Below, piece by piece: positions 11,153 to 23,147 of a DNA stretch of 64,000 bases (position 1 is the stretch's first letter; each line of letters starts with the position of its first letter). The position numbers and the translations under genes were made by a program. The stretch is from Plantago elongata. Its lineage: Eukaryota > Streptophyta > Magnoliopsida > Lamiales > Plantaginaceae. Below the pieces are notes generated by a model. It made no database searches. It was not told where the DNA came from and worked only from the letters and a program-made list of their open reading frames with translations. The stretch spans positions 1 through 64,000 of the forward strand of contig JAYMSP010000251.1 in the NCBI GenBank assembly GCA_036897095.1. Direction: 5' to 3'.

Positions 11153-14100
11153 TTAGCGGGCAGGAGATGCAAAGAAAATGACAGCAAAATAAACAAAAAA
11201 CCCAGCTAGAAGAATTCCGGCATAGATATAGTTCTGTGAAGAATGGGTGGGGAATTTGTATTCAATGCTACAGCATTTCATTTTCTCCCTCTCGCTCGTC
11301 AATACATGATCCACATACCTGCCAAGTTATAATTATAAATTGCTGTTAAGATTACGATCAATCAAGAGGGTAGACGTTTTATTACTGGCCGCCCAGGAAA
11401 GGTTACTATTTTTCCAGGTTTCAGAAACAGGATGAAATATTGCATGTAATGAAGACAGTATCGATGCAATAAGAGGATTTACAGATCCCTTAAATTGGCA
11501 AGGAAACTTACTGCTGAGTGAAAATTGAGCTCTGAAGAATATCTGAACCATTTACATGGGCATCTTGTAGTCGGTGATCATACAAAAGTGCAGAAAGGTC
11601 TACTAGCTGTTCCTCAAGGCTCTGGAAGAAAAAGGACCTAGTATGTTAGAGTTAGACTAAGCATAAAATGTTTTTCTCGCTGCTAAATAGAGATTGTCAG
11701 CGACTAGACTTACATCCAAATATTTTTCTAGTCGTTCAACTAATTCATGTGGGAATGGTTCTGGTAAATTAGTTGTCTTCTTGTAGAACTTCTCCACCCA
11801 GAGCTCAGTGCTCGACTTATTCTTCTTGCCTTTAACAGGTTCACCCAGTGGGGTTTTCAGGTGTTCTGTAGCAAAATCTTGGACAGCCTGATCAAAGTAT
11901 CAGTAAGCACAAGAAGTTTGAAGGGAATTATTAACTGAGAGTTGAACAAATCACCTCAGATGCATCTCGAATTCGGTGAAGAGCAGAATCAACGCGTGAA
12001 TATATTGAATTTCTCTGCAGAAGATATTACACAATGAAATTAGTAGTTTTTTTTATCCTTCGGACCTTCCAGTTCCTTGATCTTTGTCTGGTGACTCTGA
12101 AGTAGCGTAAAATTGAGATATTATATGTGCAATTTGAGCCATCCCAGCTTAAAATGTTTTATATTGCTCGCGTTTACAGATCTGGAAATTTCCTTTCTCC
12201 TGCACCAAAACCTTCTAAATTTGACAAGGAGAGGGTTTTGGTGCAAAGTTTTCAAAAACGATGTGGAAATTTGGAAAACTACTCGTTCATGTTATATCAG
12301 CAATTGCAACATCAAATCACGTTTCACTTTAACAGAGATGCCATATTTTCACCAAAAAGAAAAAGATAAGAGGTGCAAAGTTTTCAAAAACGATGTGGAA
12401 ATTTGGAAAACCATGGAGTGTTCATGTTATATCAGCAATTGCGTCAAACCACGTTTCAAATTAACAGAAATGCCCTATTTCACCAAAAAAAGGAAAAAAA
12501 AGATAGAGATAATCTTACCAGTGCTGCATCCTGAAGCATTTGACTAATACGAGAAGTGTTTGAAAATGGACCAAATGGATGGCAACCAGCAGCCAACAGC
12601 CAGTTCACCACAGGTCTCTCATGAACATTGGAAGCCTTTTCATAAGGTGCACTCAACCCACCCACTACAGAGGCCAGTCCTGCTAATATGTGCCTCTGGG
12701 CTTGAGATGGTATAGCATGTCTCCTCTCTAGCTCGGAAACATAACTGCCAAAAGATCAAAAAAAGAAAATGTTAGGGAAGAATTTGCCTGTTCATTGTGC
12801 GACCAGGGAAAATAAGATCCTCAGTTGGTTAACCATGTAACACGAATCCCAGAGGCCTCAATACAGACTGCATGCATGATCAATGATCATAAGGTATGCT
12901 GTACTGACAGATCATCAAGCAAACTACTAGGATGTCAAGTACGAGGCAGATACCTTAACAGCATCCAGGAGGTACACTCAAACAAGGGAAGAAAGGCTTG
13001 CTTTCATTCTAAAGGAGACCAAGACGACTGGTTAAGAACCTCGTACATACTAACAAAGAGAATAGGTGCAATTTTGCTGATGCAATTCACACTTGACAAG
13101 CTTGAGAATATGTAATTGGGAAGTGATCACAGAACGGTCATGATACTGGAAATTCATGAAAATATATAATGGATGATAATATTGCTGGGAGCTTTAGTTA
13201 ACATTGTCACGATAAATGGTCAGGGCCAGCAAGAAAAACAACTCTTTGAATAAAAAAGGTTCCCTGATTGAGGACTTCCTGTTTGACCCCTTTATGAGGA
13301 TTAAGTGCATCAAACAATAAGAAACACATAAATGGTAGACCATCTATTTAGATAGCTTCATATAGTGAGTGCATAACATGCATTCTATCAAAGCTCTGAT
13401 ATTCCTTGATGTCAACTTACTTTAGGGCTATCTTCTCACTTTGATGCTGGAGCACAATAACTACATCGTTACTAGTCCATACAAGACTATCATCCTCCAT
13501 CATAAGGCCTTCATCCACATCAGCCAATGATAAAACAAAGCTGAAATCAGGAAATATATCAGTCCCTTGCAAAATTGACCATTTTGGACAATGTAAAGCT
13601 TGATAGAGGGATAATTATCACACATTACGACTATCTATCAGAGGAAACCGTAGTATGTTACTATCAAGTATACTAATTAATTAAACAAATTCAATGGTAT
13701 AAATCAATTTACTCACACTGGGACAACTCTAGTTCCATAAGTTCGATACAGATCCCCTTGCTTCCTCTTTTGTAGTTTCTTCTTTATATCTTTCTGGTGT
13801 TTGGAACCATAAGAAGCCCAAAGAGGTTTATGCTTTAGCAGTGAATCACCAGTTCCATCATTGTCATTCCACGTCTGAGAAAGGAAAGAGGAAAGATGGT
13901 CAAAGGCAATTTGCCAATTTGTATACATTAGCCAAGCATAAACCACTTCTCAAAAAGAGAACATATTAATCAACCTGGCGGAGGAAGAATTTACTAGAAA
14001 GGGTTGGGTCAGACATCTCAAGTAATCCAGCCGCTAGCACATCAGCAGATCGTTCCATCTCCTGCAGTTAGATCGATGGTAGATCATAACTAGATTATCA

Positions 14101-17100
14101 GTTGGTTAAAAAAATATCCTAGATGTGCAATTCATTTTAGAGAAAATAAGTTTTTCATATTTTCCAACGTCTACTGGCCGATGCTCATCAATATGCCTGG
14201 GAGGCTAAATACAAAATCTATGATTCAACTACAGAACTTGATTCAGTATAAATAATTATTTCAAAACCAATCAGAACTCTAAATTGGCTTCTAGGAACAC
14301 TGGTATGGTTGCCAGTGAAAGATATCACTAGTCTAGTTAGATCAGTAATGACCATAAAAGATTGTTATTATATCAGTATTGAAGAATTCTTGTCAACGAA
14401 AATAGAATACGTGGAATGTCCTAGAACAAATTTGGTAGAGCTAATAGTTATCAGCAACATACTTCTTTAAGAATTGCACCATCCAGGTATGTTTTTGTAT
14501 GAACATGAAAGCGCCCATCCTTCTTTGTTTCTTGAAGGGAATGACTCCTCATTGCTTTTGAGACAGCAATTGCCAACTTCTCGTGGCTATGTAATGCGTG
14601 TGTACCACCAACAATTACTACTTCCTGCCCTTGGGGCACCATCTTCCTAACCTGAACATATTATTCGTATGATATCAACTGTGTGACCAGCATGGCTAAC
14701 ATCCAACTACTTCGATAAATAACATAACAATTTCAACCTATTTATATCAAATATCAAAACCAAGATCAGAGAGGATCAACTGAAAATGCCGAGGAAATTT
14801 TACCTCAGCCTCGATCGTTTCGACATCCAGACTGTAGTTGTGGCCTTTTGACATAATATTAAACCTATTATGATTCCGGAGGACGATGATAGGTATAAGT
14901 AACCTAGTGTTCATATCAACAGTTTCATACCTGGTCCAGAAACAGAAGGGTATTATCAATTAAAAAGTGGCAAGAAATATGCCCCAACCAAGATAACAAG
15001 TGAAAATGCAACATCCAGGGTAAGCAAAAATTATAACAGATAACGTAATAAGTAAGAAATATACAGAAACGATATTTAATGAAATAGAAAGACTGAACGA
15101 TTCACTGAGAACAAAGTCACAGAGACATTTGACGATTTATTGAAGCATAAACAATACTTTACACGGTCATGGAGGAAATTAGTTTGACGTGTTATGAGAA
15201 GATGCTAGATCAAATATTGCTTTGGAAAATATACTGGATCACTACCATCTGAAAATCTAACTCAATATCCCATTAATACCTCCATCAACATATAAATTCA
15301 TGCGGACGGATGACAAGCTGAAAGTGTATATAGTACCAATCCAAACGTGTGACCTTAAATATATATTTTTGAAACGGCAAAGGGGTGACTCGAACCCCCG
15401 ACGTGTTGGTTGGAGGTGAAGCGTCTTACCAACTGAGTTGCGCTTTGTTGTAGTGTGACCTTAAATATTAAAACAGAGAAAACGAAGATAATGAATGGAT
15501 CCTTAAGAGTTAAGAGAATATACAAAGTACACTAGTCCGTTTATTCGATGTCCTCAACTATACAGTATTTCCAAGTCATCCTCTTAAAGACCCGGGAACA
15601 AAAAAACAAAGGTTTGCACAGTGCCCATTTTGGATCTAGAGCTAGAAAGTAGAATGACTTTCCACCACAATAAATCTGCAGATAACAAGTATACCTAGCA
15701 TCTGGCGCAATAACGTGCTCTACCGTGGTTGCAATCACAGCACCTAGTTGTCCAATAAAAATATCACGGGCGGACTGCTGGCTGGCTGCCCCTGATTTTG
15801 GGAACAGCACATGTTGTAATCGAGGAAGTGTTCTTGAGTCGACACTTCCTTCTTCGGTTTCAATCTTTCCGTATGTACAGGGCCCAGCAGAAAGGTCAAC
15901 AACAACAAACCTAGGATCACAATGGAAAAATCAGAAACTTAGGACATCAAAATTATAAATACTGTATGAATGATGATTAATTTCAAAGATTTTTTTTTAA
16001 ATATCCAAATAATTTCTAAACTCTGTAGCAAGATTCCAAGACAATAATGTTTTTTTCCCCTTAACATGGAAAACTCACACACACAACATGAACGCCCATG
16101 ACTATACTATAAGTTGCCTTAAACGAGGTTTGAACTTTGAACCCTGTATGTTAGAGACCGACTTCAAGCCCCCTTTACCACTTGGGGTCTCCCGTGTACA
16201 AACTACAAAGATAATTTATATAGATGAGGTTGACTTTCTTTTTTTATTGGCAATAAACTGGTTACCTGCCAGATCCAAGCCAAACCTGAGATGCACCTCC
16301 TCCATTGTATCTATATCGATATATGTAGTCTCCCTCTTGTTTCTTCATCTCTTCATCATTTAGATTCGTAATTCTGCCACTCATTAAACTATCAAGATTG
16401 ATCTCCGTGTTTCTAGGGTCTATTCGCACCTGTAAATAAGTATAGCATTTTTTTATCCTCAGGTTCAGGTAGTAGAAATCCTATTCAAAGTATTTCATGA
16501 ACTACTACATAAAACGTCCCAAGAAGGCAAGATATGAATTAACATAAAAATTCACCAATTATCACCTTTATCATTGTTGGAGGCTCAGAAAAATCAAGGT
16601 TTCCTCAATAAAGAAAAAAGCATGTTGTACCTTATCGAAGTTAACTAAAAATATTGCAGTTGGCCTAGGCCTGTCCATTTCTTCAGGTCGGTACCCGTCA
16701 GTCTCCAAGTCAAAAAGGTAAGAGTACAGGTTCAGAAATTCTGGTTCAACTTTTGTTGCTTCTACTTCAAACAGAGGAACTTCCCTTCCAAAATTTGCCT
16801 GCAAGTTCTTAATTAAGAAAATTGGATCTCAACTACAGCAAAACAGAGAGCCAAATGTAGCATATATTGTCACCTCTCTTGCAGTGCCAGAAGGAGTCAT
16901 AGCAGCTTTCAGAGATTTCTCTAATGTTATCAGCTCTGCCTGCTCAACCTGTATTTAGAAGTAAACACGACATGCAACAATTTAAAATAACTCGATCAAC
17001 TTATTCTTCATTCCAATTCGCCATGAAATTTAGCTATAAAATATGCTCTTCAAACCCAAAAACGGCTTTTAGCCGCAGAGTTACATACCATGAATATTAT

Positions 17101-19019
17101 CTTAGAGCAGTCATTCTTACAGTCGAGAAACAAACAAAATGAAGCTAAAACAGTCAGACAAATGAACCCAAACTAGAAGATCTAATCCAGATTAACTGGC
17201 TGATGTTTGAGTGTGTGGACACCATTAAGCTATTACTGCCCCAGACAGGCACATTCTTCACATGAACCATTTTTATCAAGTCACATCAAAGCCGTGTTGA
17301 AGATCAATTGTTGGATTCATAAACGTGATCATTAAACAAAAACTCATATGATGAAACTTCTGTTATCAGTATGTGTAAATATACTACAATGACATGAACA
17401 TGCATACTCATTCAAGTAAGAGAAATGTTGAGCCTGGGCTTATATACCATTATTATGTAGATTGTAATTGCTTTAATAGCCATCTCAGTGTGAACTCTGA
17501 TAGACAGTGATTAATAGACAATGAACGAGCAAGAAATTCATTTAGTTATATATATATATATATATATATTGTCACTTAAAAGAAAGTGCAGAAGCTTACT
17601 GGAAACACATTAAAGACCACATGATGTTCAATATCAAGTGGCTTCCCAGTCTCCAAGCAAGATGGTCTGTGAGATGGAAAGCCAACTCTCAGAAACTCCT
17701 CCAGCTTGTGAGAATCTATATTATACCTGTAGCCCCCATCACCATTGAAACCAATAAGGACCACATTAACTTCAAGAGGGACTTTAAATGGTACCTGCAA
17801 GGTAAAAATTAATCCTAATCTTAACCATCAAGACAATAAGGAAATTGTCTAGAGTGGATTAAGAAGATCAATTCGGCAATTCACTTAAGAAAGAACAAAA
17901 AAATGATCATTGAAATTCCGTGCTTCATTAGCAAATAGATTTACTGAACCAGTGTATATTTTGACATCAATTTCAATAAGCTGAAGTAAGAATTAAACAA
18001 CTAACTAGCATTTGGAAATGAGAAAACTCAAATGAAAATAGAATGGAGAAATATGAAGGCGAAAGAAACTATGATGGATTAAATTTCAACGCAAACCAGT
18101 AAGACGCAAAGCCATTTCCAAAAATATCTACCTTTTACCATTAATTAGTAAATGCCAAGGCATTTATATCAAAGAAGAGATGCTTGGCAATCATACTTTG
18201 AAACACTTTTTAATAACCATAATAAAATAACAAACAATACTCCTCGTAGTAGCAAACACCAAGATATAATCCAAGTGGTGACATTGTTGTTTTTTGCATG
18301 ACTGATAAACATAATATGTTCTCAAAATTCTATGCATTTTCATAAGAAAGTATATCTTCATTGATTACATTATACATTTATAACTCTCATTTGATTCCAC
18401 CAGGTTTCTGAATCAAACAAAATATACTGCTCGTGAATTTTTGTATTTTTTTAAATCTAGAGGAGGAGACACTCTTATAACAACTAAACAAAAATATAAT
18501 TACCTACACTATCTCAAACAAAATTCAACAGATAAAATTTCCAAACTAGAGAATCAACAACACACTAAAACATGTACAGACACCTCCCCAAACACAAAGC
18601 AATAAACAAATTGCACAACCAATTATTAAAACTCTCCAAAATCGCCATTTCACCATAACAAATCAGAATCCAGTACACTATAGACTAAAGTACGCCAAAA
18701 AACCAGATAATTCAACACCAGGGTTCAATTGCATTAATCAAACTAATACAAATGAAGAAAACCTCGAACAGCTTAAAAGCTCAACAAATAGCGATGAACA
18801 GTATACGAAAACCGAAACCTCAGAGTGATCGTGTACCTCAGCTCGAGAGTGGAGCATTTCGCTGACATCAGATCGGATTGAATCTTTAACGTCGTGAAAA
18901 GCCCCATGGTGCCACGTAGGATGGCCTGGGTCTCTACGATATGCTTTTGGAGCAGATTCTACTGATATCAAGCTGAGTAAAATCCCTAACGAGTAGTAGA
19001 AGAATTTCATTCGTTTCAT
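11153..19019 (-). CDS. Secreted/type I membrane protein like At5g58100 (exine-related)
   Basis: Sixteen exons join in phase to 805 residues: 18837-19019, 17600-17794, 16874-16948, 16631-16798, 16266-16429, 15695-15910, 14804-14930, 14463-14651, 13975-14061, 13717-13874, 13421-13540, 12519-12744, 11955-12014, 11714-11887, 11512-11621, 11153-11318. Residues 1-22 are a signal peptide. One hydrophobic helix at about 782-801, followed by only a few residues, suggests a type I or tail-anchored membrane protein. The segment starting VPFKVPLEVNVVLIGFNGDG and the later VVIVGGTHALHSHEKLAIAV block are the most gene-like landmarks. From memory the protein matches the single-copy plant family of Arabidopsis At5g58100 (DUF7906-type), reported in pollen exine formation. 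No catalytic motif was recognised. An in-phase exon missed in a long intron remains possible, since the Arabidopsis protein is somewhat longer. Confidence 0.85.
12240..12500. repeat. Tandem duplication inside an intron
   Basis: Two units of about 132 bp start at 12240 and 12372 with the same ggtgcaaagttttcaaaaac start. They differ by a few substitutions and small indels. The array lies in the intron between exons 12 and 13 (minus-strand order) of the At5g58100-like gene. Confidence 0.85.
15363..15452 (-). mobile_element. tRNA-derived SINE with perfect 16-bp TSD
   Basis: On the minus strand the body has an A-box-like segment (gcgcaactcagttggtaag) and a B box (ggttcgagtc) spaced as in a tRNA, then a short tail (gtttcaaaaatat). 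The 16-bp sequence gtgtgaccttaaatat flanks it perfectly at 15347-15362 and 15453-15468, marking retroposition. It sits in an intron of the At5g58100-like gene in the same orientation as that gene. At 90 bp it is short for a plant SINE. It is not a functional tRNA: no proper acceptor stem closes. Confidence 0.85.
16085..16205 (-). mobile_element. Probable second tRNA-derived SINE
   Basis: On minus the sequence reads gggagaccccaagtggtaaa, an A-box-like start, followed by a B-box-like gggttcaaagttcaaa. The order and spacing suit a tRNA-derived SINE of a different family from the one at 15.4 kb. No clean target duplication was found, so the ends are approximate. It lies in the next intron of the same host gene. 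Confidence 0.45.
17549..17572. repeat. (TA)n microsatellite
   Basis: A run of about twelve TA units inside an intron close to the 3' splice side of exon 2 of the minus-strand gene. Confidence 0.85.
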
Positions 19020-20286
19020 TCCGAGAAATGATTGAGATTGATTGAATCGTCTACTATGTATTGTGATTCGAAACTCTGAATTTTCCGATTGAGTCTCAGA
19101 CTCTCAGTCTCAGCTGCACTTGGAGAAGACGATTGACTGAGAGCTCAACTGAAATTTTGTGAATCGATCATTCTAATATGGGAAAATTACGATGCGGCCC
19201 TGGGAAATGGAGAATTGATGTTTTGAGACCTTGAAGTTTGGTATATTACGTTTGAACCCTTGGAGTCTGGGCGAATTCAAACCCTTAAAGCACTCCAGTT
19301 ATAGGAGTCTTAAATATTTACTCTCAAACTTGATTCAATTCTTCCCCTATGTTACTTGTAGTATCCTTAAATTTTTGTCTAAATTGTAGGTATCCCATTT
19401 CACAAGTTCTATAATAAAAACAAGAGACATTGTTAATAAAATAATTATGTGCCTTAAGACCATCTTTCTTAAGCAAGTATAACAAAACTCTCTTAGTAAG
19501 TACATGAATAATTTAGGACCATTGTTCAAACAAAATTGCACCTTAAAATTAAAGTTCCTCTGCTCAAATTTCCACACTTGCATTCACTGGTGTATTATTT
19601 TATGTGGGCCAGACAATATGTATAGGAGATTAGAAATTATTAATTTGTTTTAGGTCAAATATAAAATAAGAGTGGAGTTTGAGAGTCCTACAACTATTAC
19701 TCTTAATAAAGGTTAATCAAGTCTCTTTACACAGGCATTTTGTGTGAATCTTATCATTTAAGCATGACAATTGAAACTATAGGAATGCATATGAGTTGAA
19801 CGAACTTTTTAACAAAACTTGTTTGAAATTTATACGTCCTGACTCAACTCAAGTCCGACAAAAATTGCTATTGTCCATATTTCAACTTTGTATCATATAC
19901 TCATCTTTTACGTTCAAGTTTGAATCTAGCACCGAACTTCAAAGTTCATATATTTAAGGTTTAAAACTTGAATTTCATTCATTTATCGACTGTTTGGGAA
20001 GATATTAAACTCAACAGGTTAAAAGTATCTATAATTACCTATTTTAATCTGGTTATCTTAATTTTTAATGTATATAAATAACATACCACCTGAATTAAGG
20101 GTCCCACCTGAATTGTATGCAAATTAATATTGGAGCTGAATTAAATTGAATTTGAGTTGACAATCTTATCTAAGCTATATTTAATGTTCATATTTAACAT
20201 CCTTAACGGACCGATCTTGAACTACTCGACAAGGCTCATTTTGTTTTCGACCCTCCTGGAAGTCGACTATGGCATAAAACTACAGT
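19020..20286. other. Shared upstream region of two divergent genes
   Basis: The At5g58100-like gene (minus) and HYPK (plus) are transcribed away from each other and share this spacer plus the HYPK promoter. It contains partly mirrored MITE-like words around 19290-19330 and 19680-19710 (gagtctta / gagagtccta). No exon is supported. Confidence 0.5.
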
Positions 20287-20364
20287 AGCCCAAGTGATAG
20301 ATTGAGTTCATATTGTATCTAGTGAAAGCCCAAATTGTTCAGCTACATTGATAGAAGAAGCCCA
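20287..20364 (+). promoter_or_regulatory. Three site II-type AGCCCA motifs upstream of HYPK
   Basis: AGCCCA occurs at 20287-20292, 20327-20332 and 20359-20364, within 240 bp of the HYPK start codon. Such motifs bind TCP factors and are common in promoters of translation-related genes, which fits a ribosome-associated chaperone. Confidence 0.45.
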
Positions 20365-20526
20365 CATCCAAAGTCCAAAATAGAACAAAAATCCCCAAAG
20401 TCCAAAACCCTACTGCTTCATTTTTCATAAATGTAATTTGATTTTCAGACAGTACCAAGGCAATCACAGGGAAGAGGAAGAAAGAAGAGCAGTTGCAGGT
20501 AATCCGAAAGGAAAGGAACAGAAAAA

Positions 20527-22478
20527 ATGGAAGGTGGAGATGAAACACTGGAGATGACGATAGACTCTAAAGATATGCAGCAGCAGAGCAAGGCTCTCGA
20601 CAAGCTCACCGACCGGGTCGAAGATCGGCAACTCGATTCGACCCGAGTTCAAGAGGTGATGATTTGATTCGTCTCTTTGCGAGTTTATGAAACAGTTAAT
20701 GGAGTGAGTTAGTTATTCCAGTTATTGAACATTATGTGATTTCAGGCTATGGCTTCCATTTATGCATCAAAAGAAGCTGACATTCAAGCTGCCAGATTGA
20801 GGTGCGTTTTTTTATTTCGAGTCTCGCAAAATTGAGTTCGAATTGTATCATCAGTGTATGTTAAATTGTGATGTGAATTGAGCTGAGTGAGCTTTTGTCT
20901 GGTGAAACTTGCGGTTGATACAATTTGAGAAGCTTGCGAAACACATTAGTATCATTTGATAATGTGTAGAGCTATCAGAGCAGATGAGAAATTGCTTACT
21001 TCTCTATGCGGCTACACCGAAAACACTTTGGGTATTACAGTACTTAGACAGTCAGATGCAATAAAATGCTATATGATGTTGCACATTGGATGTTTTAACT
21101 TCATTGCATCCTTGCTTAATTTGGTTCAAAATTTTCCTGGATGGAAGTATAATTGTTCTGCATTAATCTTAAAAGACTTGTCCATATGCTGGTTATGTTG
21201 GAAGAGGTGCATTTGAAATCGTCTTCAGAGTATTGTCTTACTATAATGAATTTTCTGGATTTTATTATTACGGTAATGCGATCCTTCAAGTCCCAGATTA
21301 TTTAATGTTTGGAATGTTTAATTCGATGACTGGTTATCATACAAAGGGTAGTCCTAATTAGCTTTCTAGATATAATGGATTGAACTCTTGGGACAATGGG
21401 ATGGATACTTATGTATTGGGACTTGGGAGAGCATTTTTATGGATAGCTTATCTAGTTGTGTGAAAGAAGTGTAGAATCTATACTGATTCAAAGATTGAGG
21501 AGCCTCTTAAAATCTTCTCAGTGTTAGAAAGGTATTGAAGGCCTATAAAATTACTCAAGTCAGAATCTAGATATGAGAATTATGAGCAAATAGTGAAGTG
21601 TTGTTGAAAGACTCGAAGTTAGTTTGATGCTTCTTCAAACATTGTCTGTTTATTACCAAGAGTTTTATTTCAGTTCTAAAAATAAAATATTGAATAGAGT
21701 GATTTTGATAGAACTTTAAGTGGTAACTTTGCATGTGAATAAGTGGATATTACTCTTTAGACCGCAATCCTCTCAATCTTGTGTGGATAGCTTACTTTTG
21801 TATGAAGGATGTCAGGCTGACAGCAGTTTTCCCCCCCTTGAGTGCTGTTAACTACTAGTGAAAAGAGGCTGCTCAAACTTGTGGTCCTGTGATCCATCTT
21901 ACACAATGCTCTAGTAGAAAATCCCATGTAACACCCTTGAGGAATGGGGTAGGCTCGTTTGTCAGTCGGATCACGATATGTACCTTGTGCTTGTTTAATT
22001 ATCTTCGAGAATCGAGAAGACATCAATTTAAATCGAAAGAAATTTCTAACACCCAAGTTATCAACCCTTCCTGCCCAAGTGCGTTAGTATTGACACTAGT
22101 TAATGGTGTATTATTAACCATGATTGTTAGCTGCTTGAGAAAACTTGGCCCAAATGTTTTGCCCCAGGATGCTCCACTGAGATGTTTCATTGTGCTTGTA
22201 TACCTCACATTCCAGCTCCTTACAATTGACTGGTGTTTGGTTTTATGTCAGGGAGAAAGAACTGGCAGCTGTCAAGATCAATGCCGCTGAAATTGATATC
22301 ATCGCGAATGAACTAGAGGTCATTTCCTTTCCGGACTCCAAATTATCAAATTGTTGTTGCACAATTGGTCTTACTTGGTAATTAATCTTGTATGCAGTTG
22401 GACAAGAAGGTGGCCGAGCGAACACTGCGTGAGCATAAAGGGGATGCTGTTGCTGCTATTAGATCCTTGCTTTACTAA
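20527..22478 (+). CDS. HYPK: HYPK-like NatA-associated chaperone
   Basis: Four exons (20527-20655, 20746-20801, 22252-22318, 22398-22478) join in phase to 110 residues, the normal length for plant HYPK (Huntingtin-interacting protein K). The first half has the conserved KLTDRVEDRQLDSTRVQ block and a charged helix (REKELAAVKINA). The C-terminal part, about residues 65-110, is the UBA-like domain (IIANELELDKKVAERTLREH...GDAVAAIRSLL). HYPK binds the NatA N-terminal acetyltransferase (NAA10/NAA15) at the ribosome and modulates co-translational acetylation. Intron 2 is about 1.45 kb and holds no second gene that I can see. The closest Arabidopsis gene is At3g06610. Confidence 0.93.
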
Positions 22479-23147
22479 CAGTTTTTGTGCAATTTGCTCA
22501 TAAATTATAATTTCCTACATGTACACATAATCTTCTCAACAGTCTCTGGAAGGTTTCTTAAAAACAGCATTGTTACAAGTGACTGTTAGAACAATTTTGA
22601 CAAGTCATTTGCTTTTAATTGCGCTATTATACTCCTACATGTTAGACCTGTGTGCGTGCGCATAGTTTCCTCAGCAGGGTGTATATTGTAAAAACGTTGT
22701 AATATGATTTAGCTAACACCGAAGTCTCATGAGTTGTGTACGGCTGTACGGAACTGAAAACTAATGGAAGACCGGACATGAGCAAACATAACGGATTGAG
22801 GTTTTCAGATGTTACAATAATATCTCTTTATTTGCTATTCTCCCTTGAGATGGGAGAATAAAGAAGCAACTATTTTATTTAGATTCTTCAAGTTCAATAA
22901 AGAGAACGTACTATTATTTCATTGAGAATAAAGAAGACAAAAATTGCGCAATAAGGTAGACTTATTCTTGATTGTTACAGGGTAAACAATGAGTAATCTT
23001 GTTGTGAATGTTGCTACAATACAAGTAACCAAACTCTGCTCATGGCACAAGGAATACTTAATTAACAATGACTCAAATTGGTGTGAAGAATTCTGAACAG
23101 TAATGTAAGGAGATCATAACTCAGCCTCTTATGTATCATCAAAATTT
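22479..23147. other. Convergent 3' flanks of HYPK and ACLB
   Basis: The two genes point towards each other and this stretch should hold both 3' UTRs. No other feature was recognised. Confidence 0.6.

Noticed and set aside
15363-15452. A minus-strand tRNA gene
   Set aside because: A- and B-box-like sequence is present, but no acceptor stem closes, and the perfect 16-bp flanking duplication shows a retroposed SINE.
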